Below are positions 52,473 through 58,552 of a stretch of DNA of 58,552 bases, piece after piece. The notes below the pieces were generated by a model. It was given only the letters and a program-made list of their open reading frames with translations. It was not told where the DNA came from and did no database searches. The stretch is taken from assembly GCA_016217675.1 (NCBI GenBank), contig JACRHC010000125.1, forward strand, positions 1 through 58,552, read 5' to 3'. Made by a program: the position numbers and the translations under genes. Source of the stretch: Nitrospirota bacterium (GTDB lineage: Bacteria; Nitrospirota; Thermodesulfovibrionia; Thermodesulfovibrionales; UBA6898). How positions within the stretch are numbered: the stretch's first letter is position 1; the number at the start of each line of letters is the position of its first letter.

Positions 52473-53183
52473 ATGAAAGTTGCTTCGATTACGGGCGGAG
52501 CCCGCGGACTGGGCAGGCATATCAGCCAAGAGCTTCTTGAGCAGGAGTATTATGTTGCCGTCAACTACCTTAACTCGGAAGAAAAAGCAGAGGAAATCAT
52601 CGCCAGGGCGGGTAACCGCGCGATCGCACTAAAGGCAGATGTAGGCGACTCAGCGCAGGTCAGAAACATGATCGAGCACATTGAACGGAGATTCGGAAGG
52701 CTCGATCTTCTGATTAACAACGCAGGCATCACAAAAGACAGCCTCCTGATAAGACAGTCAGAAGCGGATTGGGATGCTGTGATCAGGACAAACCTGACCG
52801 GATGTTTCAATCTTCTGCGTGCCGCAGCGCCTCTCATGATCAGGTCAGGCGGCGGCCATATCATCAATATCTCTTCCTATTCAGGCATAAAAGGAAAGGC
52901 CGGACAGGCAGCGTACAGCGCTTCCAAGGCAGGGCTTATCGGCCTGACCATTTCTGCAGCGCACGAACTCGCCGAGCACAATATAAGGGTAAATGCTGTC
53001 ATACCTGGATACATGCCTACGGAGATGGGCGCAACAGCTTCAGAAGCTATGGCTCAGGCAGAAGAGGAGAGCCTTCTAAAGGCACTTTCAGAACCCTCTG
53101 ATGTCGCGCGCTCCATCGTCCGGATTGCAGGAATGGACTATATAACAGGCCAGATACTCAGCCTTGACAGCAGAATCCTTTAG
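52473..53183 (+). CDS. FabG-like SDR, 3-oxoacyl-ACP reductase type
   Basis: The product is 236 aa from the ATG at 52473 (a GTG at 52461 is the alternative). NADPH motif TGGARGLG (residues 7-14), LLINNAG, INISSYSG with the catalytic Ser, and YSASK (Tyr148, Lys152). It fits the 3-oxoacyl-ACP reductase group but could be another short-chain reductase. It is followed 44 bases later by bioD on the same strand, suggesting a link to biotin or pimelate synthesis; that link is inference. Upstream control by an inverted repeat is likely. Confidence 0.88.
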   Translation: MKVASITGGARGLGRHISQELLEQEYYVAVNYLNSEEKAEEIIARAGNRAIALKADVGDSAQVRNMIEHIERRFGRLDLLINNAGITKDSLLIRQSEADWDAVIRTNLTGCFNLLRAAAPLMIRSGGGHIINISSYSGIKGKAGQAAYSASKAGLIGLTISAAHELAEHNIRVNAVIPGYMPTEMGATASEAMAQAEEESLLKALSEPSDVARSIVRIAGMDYITGQILSLDSRIL

Positions 53184-53227
53184 TGCAATACTTCAACTGA
53201 AGGCTGCAGCTTTTTTCAGGAGGAACG

Positions 53228-53935
53228 ATGTTCAAAGGCTTCTTTATAACCGGCACTGACACGGGCGTAGGCAAAACGGTTATTGCCGGCGCCGTGATAA
53301 AGGTCATGCAGTCCTTTGGCGTAAAGGCCTGCGCCATGAAGCCTATCGAGTCCGGATGCGGGAAAGAGGGCGACATGCTTATCCCCTATGACGGCACGTT
53401 TCTCAAACAGGCAGCGCATATGGATGAACCGATCAAACAGGTGACCCCCTTCTGTTTTGAAAGTCCGCTCTCCCCCCTTGCAGCCTCAGAGATTGAAACG
53501 CGGAAGATCAGCATTGACGAGATCAAAAAGGCATACTACAAGCTCTACAAGTCGTATGAGGCAATTATTGTGGAAGGCATCGGCGGCCTCATGGTGCCGA
53601 TCAGAAAAGACTACTTTATCCTTGACCTTGCCAAGGAATTCTCCCTTCCACTGCTGATCGTTACCAAGCCGGGATTAGGCACAATCAACCACACCATGCT
53701 CACCGTGAACTATGCGATCGAGGCAGGGCTTGAAGTCGCGGGTCTGATCATCAATTACAGCAGGCCGCCTGAAAACAGCCTCGCAGAAAAAACAAACCCC
53801 CAGATTTTGGAAGAAATCTGCCCGGTGCCGGTCATCGGCACCTTTCCTTATCTTAAGGGCATGGGCGAGGATGTGCTCGAAAAGACCGCCATGCGAAACC
53901 TTGATCTTGAGGTTTTGAAGAAGTATATCCTGTAA
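53228..53935 (+). CDS. bioD: ATP-dependent dethiobiotin synthetase
   Basis: The product is 235 aa. P-loop GTDTGVGKT (residues 8-16), MKPIESGC with the substrate-contacting lysine, IVEGIGGLMVPI, and LIVTKPGLGTINHTMLTV are diagnostic of BioD. It converts 7,8-diaminopelargonate, CO2 and ATP to dethiobiotin in the cytoplasm. AGGAGG lies four bases upstream of the ATG. No other biotin gene except the preceding FabG-like one is in the window. Confidence 0.95.
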   Translation: MFKGFFITGTDTGVGKTVIAGAVIKVMQSFGVKACAMKPIESGCGKEGDMLIPYDGTFLKQAAHMDEPIKQVTPFCFESPLSPLAASEIETRKISIDEIKKAYYKLYKSYEAIIVEGIGGLMVPIRKDYFILDLAKEFSLPLLIVTKPGLGTINHTMLTVNYAIEAGLEVAGLIINYSRPPENSLAEKTNPQILEEICPVPVIGTFPYLKGMGEDVLEKTAMRNLDLEVLKKYIL

Positions 53936-53947
53936 ACGAGCACGGCC

Positions 53948-54229
53948 ATGCAAATCACCATTGGAAAGATTCTCGCACTCCTGACAGCGCTGGGTTACGC
54001 AACAGCAATGATTGTCAACGCTGGCAACATTACCTTAGATGTGGTCATGGGCACTGCAGTCTTGTTGCTACCGCTGGCGCTGATTTGGTTTCCCGATGAG
54101 CTTGGGAGTTTTACCGGCTACGTTGGTAGAGGCAGCAATATCGATACTGAGACACCACCGATTCTGGTTTCTATCGCCGGTTGGTTTTTTCTCGTTGGCC
54201 TGCCGGTGCTGCTGTATTTCTTGAATTGA
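53948..54229 (+). CDS. Small membrane protein, two to three helices, cassette-like
   Basis: The product is 93 aa with hydrophobic segments at about 5-24, 30-48 and 72-91 and a short soluble loop (FPDELGSFTGYVGRG then DTETPP). Function unknown. Its codon use (TTA, TTG, CTA, GGT, ATT) is unlike the GC-biased neighbours, and it is followed directly by an attC-like hairpin, which together suggest an acquired gene cassette. It lies 12 bases after bioD without a clear ribosome site. Confidence 0.7.
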   Translation: MQITIGKILALLTALGYATAMIVNAGNITLDVVMGTAVLLLPLALIWFPDELGSFTGYVGRGSNIDTETPPILVSIAGWFFLVGLPVLLYFLN

Positions 54230-54243
54230 CTCGCTATGTTATT

Positions 54244-54300
54244 GCCCAACAAAATCATTGGAGCGAACACGGACCGCCCGTGTCGCTCGGTTCTCTCTTT
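54244..54300 (+). other. attC-like or terminator hairpin after the small membrane gene
   Basis: GCCCAAC (54244-54250) fits the RYYYAAC end of integron attC sites. It is followed by a stem GAGCGA-a-CACGG (54261-54272, one unpaired A) and CCGTGTCGCTC (54278-54288), with the single extra-helical base that attC sites show. The expected GTTRRRY at the other end is not present; instead TTCTCTCTTT follows. It may be a decayed attC, or simply a rho-independent terminator. Confidence 0.4.
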
Positions 54301-54397
54301 AAACCTTTCTCCTGATATTCAACCCATTTCACAGCCTACCTATTGTGAGTCCTTGCAGGTGTATGCAACAGGAACTTGGAATGCTGACTTCCACATG

Positions 54398-54439
54398 AAA
54401 ATAAAAACCGGAGGGCGACTCTTATTGAATCACCCTCCG
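54398..54439 (-). terminator. Rho-independent terminator of the lysA-dapA operon
   Basis: On the minus strand, bases 54439-54427 (CGGAGGGTGATTC) pair with 54421-54409 (GAGTCGCCCTCCG), using two G-U wobbles and loop AATAA, giving a 13-base stem. A T-rich run (GTTTTTATTTT) follows. The wobbles work only in the minus-strand transcript, which fixes the direction. Confidence 0.9.
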
Positions 54440-54517
54440 ATCCTGGTCTTGGTTGTTATTTCTTTAAGAATTGAGTTTTATCCGCCCGAGTGCAGACTGG
54501 GGCAGGCGCTTCACGAT

Positions 54518-55393
54518 TTACTTAACCAGCTTCATTCCCTTCAGCACGCCCTTCAGCTTGTCGCGGTTAGCCTTGGACATCTCGCAGAGCGGAAGCCTGA
54601 ACTCTTCCTTGATCTTGCCCATCATGGCCAGCGCTGTCTTTGCCGGGATCGGGTTCGTCTCAATGAACATGGCATTATTCAGCGGTTCGAGCTGGAAGTG
54701 TATCTTTCTGGCCTCATCATACCTGCCCTGCTCCCAATGCGCGCACATCTGAGCAACCAGTTTTGGCGCCACATTGGCAGAGACCGAGATCACGCCCTTG
54801 CCGCCCAGAGCCATAAGCGGGATGGTCGTGAAATCATCTCCGGAGATGACAGCTATCTTGTCTCCGCAGAGCCTGATCACCTCGCTCACCTGCTTCATGT
54901 CTCCGGTCGCTTCCTTGATCGCAACAATATTCTTTATCTCAGCAAGCCGGGCTACGGTTGCCGGCAGCATATTCACTGCTGTCCTGCCCGGGACATTGTA
55001 CAGCACGATCGGGATCTTCACCGCATCAGCCACAGCCTTGTAATGGCGGTACAGCCCTTCCTGTGTCGGCTTGTTATAGTAAGGGCATACAAGCAGCGCT
55101 CCGTCAGCGCCTGACTTCTTTGCCTCTTTTGTGATAATAATGGTCTCATCAGTACCATTCGCACCGGTGCCTGCGATGACAGGAACACGCTTGTTCACCA
55201 CATCGACCGTGAACTTGATGACGCGGAAATGCTCCTTATAGTCAAGGGTGGCTGACTCACCGGTTGTACCACAAGGCACAATAGCATCGGTCCCTTCCTT
55301 TATGTGCCATTCGATAAGATTACCCAGGGCCTTTTCATCCACCTTGCCATTCCTGAACGGCGTGACGATCGCAACGATTGATCCTCTAAACAT
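54518..55393 (-). CDS. dapA: 4-hydroxy-tetrahydrodipicolinate synthase
   Basis: The product is 291 aa. IVPCGTTGESATL (substrate-binding threonines), VCPYYNKPTQEG, VLYNVPGRTAVN with Tyr132, and IVAIKEATGD with the Schiff-base Lys160 match the DHDPS active site. It condenses pyruvate with aspartate semialdehyde in lysine/DAP synthesis. GAGGAGG lies before the ATG. It is the last gene of the operon before the terminator. Confidence 0.96.
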   Translation of the reverse strand: MFRGSIVAIVTPFRNGKVDEKALGNLIEWHIKEGTDAIVPCGTTGESATLDYKEHFRVIKFTVDVVNKRVPVIAGTGANGTDETIIITKEAKKSGADGALLVCPYYNKPTQEGLYRHYKAVADAVKIPIVLYNVPGRTAVNMLPATVARLAEIKNIVAIKEATGDMKQVSEVIRLCGDKIAVISGDDFTTIPLMALGGKGVISVSANVAPKLVAQMCAHWEQGRYDEARKIHFQLEPLNNAMFIETNPIPAKTALAMMGKIKEEFRLPLCEMSKANRDKLKGVLKGMKLVK

Positions 55394-55408
55394 GATATCC
55401 TCCTCTTC

Positions 55409-55699
55409 TTAGCTGAACAGATAAATTCCGACGCGATGCTTCTCTTCTGCCCTTTCCACCCATTTCACTACTGCGGGAGTGTAGACTTCTTCAGTCTTCC
55501 TCAAGCGCAGCACATGGCCCGGTTCAAGCGGAAAATCAGTATGAAAACCTATGCCGCGGCCATGCTCGCATATATCAATACCAATCCCTTCTGCCTCGAC
55601 CAGACGCGTAGTCAAATAGTCCGGGACCGAAACGACATACCTGAACGACCCGTCATATCTTACCCTATTGCACTGTCTCTTATCTTCAGTTGTCTTCAT
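55409..55699 (-). CDS. Small PilZ-like protein
   Basis: The product is 96 aa. The N-terminal RxxxR-like segment (KRQCNRVRYD), the central D-x-C-x-x-G stretch (GIDICEHGRGIGFHTD, in place of the usual D/N-x-S-x-x-G) and PGHVLRLRK plus VVKWVERAEEKHRVGI match the PilZ c-di-GMP-binding fold. The Ser of the second motif is Cys here, so c-di-GMP binding is not assured. It lies between dapF and dapA, 19 and 15 bases from each, and so is co-transcribed with lysine/DAP genes. Confidence 0.75.
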   Translation of the reverse strand: MKTTEDKRQCNRVRYDGSFRYVVSVPDYLTTRLVEAEGIGIDICEHGRGIGFHTDFPLEPGHVLRLRKTEEVYTPAVVKWVERAEEKHRVGIYLFS

Positions 55700-55718
55700 T
55701 GCAATGTTCAGCCTCCCC

Positions 55719-56549
55719 TTACAGGTTGATGCAGCCCTCGAACACCTCCACCGCCGGACCGGTCATATACACATGCCTATTCTCATGAAGGTCAATGAAC
55801 AGATCTCCGCCAAGCAGTTTTATTGTAACCTTTTTATCCGCAATTCCCTTCAGATGAGCAGCAACCGCAGCAGCTGAAGCGCCGGTGCCGCAGGCCAGGG
55901 TCTCGCCTGAGCCGCGCTCCCATACACGCATCCTGATGGTTGTCCGGTCGATGACCTGAATGAACTCGACATTGGTCTTCCTGGGGAAGAGCTTATGGGT
56001 CTCGATCTGCGGCCCGTACCGATGAACGTCAAAGGCCGCCAGATCATCGACCACGATCACTGCATGGGGATTGCCCATCGAAACACACGTTATATTGAAT
56101 GTCCTGTCATCTATGATGAGCGGGTGGTCTTTGACCACGCCGTCAAGATTCATTGGGATCTTCCGGCCCTCAAACTCAGGCCTGCCCATATCAACCCTGA
56201 CCATATCTCCTGCCTTCTCCGGCCTGATAATGCCTGCAGGCGTCTCGATATCAAGCACCTGCTTTGACGACAGATCTCTGTCCCAGATATATTTTGCAAA
56301 ACAGCGGATGCCATTGCCGCACATCTCGACCTCGCTGCCGTCAGCATTAAAGATACGCATCGCAAAATCGGCCTTGTCCGAATTCTGCAGAAGCAGGATC
56401 TGGTCAGCACCAATGCCAAATCGCCTGTCGCAAAGTATTCTGCTTAATTCGCTGATGGCTGATAGCTGATGGCTGATAGCCGCATCCCGGCAATCAATGA
56501 CAACAAAGTCATTGCCTAAGCCATGCATCTTTACGAACGGTACGTTCAT
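55719..56549 (-). CDS. dapF: Diaminopimelate epimerase
   Basis: The product is 276 aa. Catalytic cysteines Cys77 (EMCGNGIRCF) and Cys220 (ETLACGTGAS) are both present, along with FVKMHGLGNDFVVID and SMGNPHAVIVVDD. It interconverts LL- and meso-DAP. Residues 24-33 (AISHQLSAIS) are encoded by a four-copy heptamer repeat and look like a small insertion in a position where the family usually has a short loop. The ATG overlaps the lysA stop (ATGA). Confidence 0.95.
   Translation of the reverse strand: MNVPFVKMHGLGNDFVVIDCRDAAISHQLSAISELSRILCDRRFGIGADQILLLQNSDKADFAMRIFNADGSEVEMCGNGIRCFAKYIWDRDLSSKQVLDIETPAGIIRPEKAGDMVRVDMGRPEFEGRKIPMNLDGVVKDHPLIIDDRTFNITCVSMGNPHAVIVVDDLAAFDVHRYGPQIETHKLFPRKTNVEFIQVIDRTTIRMRVWERGSGETLACGTGASAAAVAAHLKGIADKKVTIKLLGGDLFIDLHENRHVYMTGPAVEVFEGCINL
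56451..56480. repeat. Heptamer tandem repeat (GCTGATR)4 inside dapF
   Basis: Four tandem 7-base units GCTGATG, GCTGATA, GCTGATG, GCTGATA run from 56451 to 56478. Repeats of this type are recalled from intergenic regions of many bacteria, giving the spurious peptide QLSAIS; here it lies in-frame inside a gene. Confidence 0.75.
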
Positions 56550-57802
56550 TTTATGAATCCTGGAATTACTTCATGTTGAACAAGGTCCTCATACGTGCCC
56601 CGCCTTGCAACAAGCGCATGCGCCTTGCCTTTCACCATCACCTCTGCAACCTTCGGCCTGCTGTTATAGTTCGAGCTCATGGACATGCCGTATGCGCCTG
56701 CGCTCATGACAGCGAGGAATTCCCCTCTGTTGACCTTGCCGATCTTTCTCCCCTTTGCCAGAAAATCGCCCGACTCGCAGATCGGGCCGACAACATCTGC
56801 CTTGATCTCAGGCCGTCTGCTCTTCCTGACCGGCAGGATATGATGATACGCGTCATAAAGGGATGGCCGCATCAGGTCATTCATGCCTGCATCGACAATA
56901 ACAAAGGTCTTGCCGTCGCCTTTTTTCAGATACAGGGTCCTGGTCACGAGTATACCTGCGTTGCCGACGATCGACCTGCCCGGCTCCATCACAAGCGTCA
57001 GGTCCCTGCCTTTGAGCAGCGGCAGGAGCCTCTTCGCGATATCGTCCGGCATCGGCGGCTTTTCACAGAGATAGGTTATGCCGAGCCCTCCGCCTATATC
57101 AAGATACCGGATCGGCAGCTTCAGCCTTTTCAGTTCATCAAGCAGCAACAGGATGCGTTTCATCGCATCAACAAACGGCGTTATCTTCGTTATCTGGGAG
57201 CCGATATGCTTCTGCACGCCCACAACCTCTATATTCCTGAGCTTCGCTGCAAGGCGGTAATGCTCAACAGCATGGTCAATGGATATGCCGAACTTGTGCT
57301 CCTTCATGCCGGTCGATATGTAGGGATGCGTCCGGGCATCGATATCCGGGTTGATCCTGAGAGCAACAGGCGCCTTGGTCTTCATGAGGCCCGCAACCCG
57401 GTCGATCTCCCGCAGTTCATCCTCTGATTCGACATTGAACATCAGGACCTTTGCCTTGAGCGCAGAACGGATCTCTGTTTCTGTCTTCCCTACACCTGCA
57501 TACACGATCTTATTCGGCGATATGCCTGCCTTCAGCGCCCGATAAAGCTCTCCGCCTGACACGATATCAGCGCCGCAGCCCTGCCTTGCCAGCAGCTTCA
57601 ATATGGCGCCGTTGGTATTGGCCTTCAACGCGTAACAGATAATATGAGGGAATGGTTCATACGCGTCTTCATACGCTTTGAAATGTCTGGTCAGCGTGTT
57701 GTAACTGTATATATAGAGCGGTGTGCCATACGTTTCCGCAAGCTCTTTGACCGCTACATCCTCTGCATACAGTTCATTGCCGCGGTACTGAAAAAAATGC
57801 AT
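56546..57802 (-). CDS. lysA: Diaminopimelate decarboxylase
   Basis: The product is 418 aa from the ATG at 57802, which has GGAGAG upstream; the upstream 93-base extension is basic and unlike the family. The PLP lysine is Lys60 (CYALKANTNG). VSGGELYRALKAG, HIGSQI, LDIGGGLG, MEPGRSIVGNAG and CESGDFLAKGR complete the fold-type III active site. It decarboxylates meso-DAP to lysine. First gene of lysA-dapF-PilZ-dapA. Confidence 0.95.
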   Translation of the reverse strand: MHFFQYRGNELYAEDVAVKELAETYGTPLYIYSYNTLTRHFKAYEDAYEPFPHIICYALKANTNGAILKLLARQGCGADIVSGGELYRALKAGISPNKIVYAGVGKTETEIRSALKAKVLMFNVESEDELREIDRVAGLMKTKAPVALRINPDIDARTHPYISTGMKEHKFGISIDHAVEHYRLAAKLRNIEVVGVQKHIGSQITKITPFVDAMKRILLLLDELKRLKLPIRYLDIGGGLGITYLCEKPPMPDDIAKRLLPLLKGRDLTLVMEPGRSIVGNAGILVTRTLYLKKGDGKTFVIVDAGMNDLMRPSLYDAYHHILPVRKSRRPEIKADVVGPICESGDFLAKGRKIGKVNRGEFLAVMSAGAYGMSMSSNYNSRPKVAEVMVKGKAHALVARRGTYEDLVQHEVIPGFIK

Positions 57803-57925
57803 GTTTTCTCTCCGGAATATTATTTCTGCTTGATTTTTCCTAATATTTTTACATAATAAAAAAGGCAAAGTCAAAATACGTCTTCGACGCATCACGCTAA
57901 ATTCCCGTCAAAAAAAGAGGTATTC

Positions 57926-58552
57926 ATGGGCAGAAACATTGTCGAAAAGATATTCGAAGCACATCGTGCATCAGGAGAACTGAAGGAAGGCTCGCCGATC
58001 GGGCTGAAGGTTGATCAGGTCTATACCCAGGATGCAACAGGCACTATGGCATGGCTCCAGTTTGAAGCAATGGGATTAGACAGGGTCAGGGTCCCCCTTG
58101 CGGTCTCTTACGTTGACCACAACATGCTCCAGCAGGACTATATGAACCCTGACGACCATCTCTTCCTCCAGACCGCTGCAGCAAAGTACGGCGCATATTT
58201 CTCCCGGCCCGGGAACGGCATCTGCCACCAGGTGCACCTTGAGCAGTTTGCTGCACCCGGCAAGATCGCCCTCGGCACAGACAGTCATACGCCAACCGGC
58301 GGCGGCATGGGCATGATCGCAATCGGCGTCGGCGGGCTTGATGCAGCAACGGTCATGGGCGGGGCTGCTTTTGAACTGAACATGCCTAAGGTCGTGAACA
58401 TACAACTGCTCGGCAAGCTGAAGCGGCCGTATGTGACTGCCATGGACGTTATTCTGGAGATCCTGAGAAGGCTCACCGTAAAAGGCGGGGTGAACAGGAT
58501 CATAGAGTATAGCGGCCCTGGAGTTAAAGACCTGAATGTTACCGAGCGGGCC
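57926..58552 (+). CDS. Aconitate hydratase, N-terminal part, cut by the window edge
   Basis: 209 codons are visible, open to the right edge. AAGAGG precedes the ATG. Motifs QDATGTMAWLQFEAMG, SYVDHNMLQ, ICHQVHLEQFA, LGTDSHTPTGGGMG and AIGVGGLDAATVMGG match the aconitase family; the iron-sulfur cysteines come later and are outside the window. The start reads MGRNIVEKIFEAH, so homoaconitase or isopropylmalate isomerase large subunits are weaker alternatives. It is divergent from lysA with a 123-base gap. Confidence 0.88.
   Translation, partial: MGRNIVEKIFEAHRASGELKEGSPIGLKVDQVYTQDATGTMAWLQFEAMGLDRVRVPLAVSYVDHNMLQQDYMNPDDHLFLQTAAAKYGAYFSRPGNGICHQVHLEQFAAPGKIALGTDSHTPTGGGMGMIAIGVGGLDAATVMGGAAFELNMPKVVNIQLLGKLKRPYVTAMDVILEILRRLTVKGGVNRIIEYSGPGVKDLNVTERA

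Larger units (their letters stand above)
54230..54517. other. Convergent gap holding two terminator-type hairpins
   Basis: These 288 bases between the small membrane protein gene and dapA contain no credible gene. The two features seen are an attC-like hairpin at 54244-54300 and the dapA terminator at 54398-54439, listed separately. Confidence 0.6.

Noticed and set aside
54236..55114. A 292-residue plus-strand frame opposite dapA
   Set aside because: It is antisense to dapA, which has all catalytic residues, a ribosome site and a terminator.

Overview
This window looks like a chromosomal segment of an anaerobic, Gram-negative, metal- or sulfur-cycling bacterium, most likely Nitrospirota (Thermodesulfovibrionia-like) or Desulfobacterota/Desulfuromonadia. 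That assignment is inference. It rests on seven multihaem c-type cytochromes with about 68 CXXCH-like sites in total, Geobacter-type CX4CH/CXXCH modules, NHL-propeller lipoproteins, and outer-membrane plus ABC-type surface-polysaccharide genes. I saw no rRNA, tRNA, transposase or CRISPR array.

Region 1 (1-12137, all minus strand) reads as one electron-conduit operon. In transcription order it encodes an outer-membrane beta-barrel with an in-frame hexanucleotide microsatellite, a periplasmic parvulin-type PPIase, an NHL lipoprotein, a tetrahaem cytochrome, an octahaem cytochrome, a second tetrahaem cytochrome, a propeller/BACON/VCBS protein, and a giant multihaem cytochrome that runs off the left edge. 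Several joints are ATGA overlaps. A porin-cytochrome complex for extracellular electron transfer is the natural reading.

Region 2 (12.5-38.6 kb) mixes a SUMF-like exported protein, a stand-alone tetrahaem cytochrome, an 11-haem cytochrome, two more NHL lipoproteins, and a large set of polytopic GT-C-like proteins. Six are paralogues (five intact, one gutted by an internal deletion) with an Asp/His-rich first loop and, in most copies, a C-terminal TPR-like tail; three more are PMT/ArnT- or TMTC-like. Two exported proteins of an unrecognised alpha/beta family, a TPR protein, a GT2 enzyme and a beta-helix protein lie among them. I infer a surface glycosylation or assembly system coupled to extracellular cytochromes.

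Region 3 (38.6-52.3 kb, minus strand) is a tightly overlapping sugar/polysaccharide operon: GtrB-like GT2, GNAT, WbpB/WbpD/WbpE-like trio, epimerase, second DegT aminotransferase, methyltransferase, second GtrB-like GT2 and B12-type radical SAM enzyme. A 17-haem cytochrome (48.6-49.9 kb) and a Wzm/Wzt exporter follow.

Region 4 (52.4-58.6 kb) is housekeeping: a FabG-like SDR and bioD, a small membrane protein followed by an attC-like hairpin, a lysA-dapF-PilZ-dapA operon with a clear terminator, and the start of an aconitase gene cut by the right edge.
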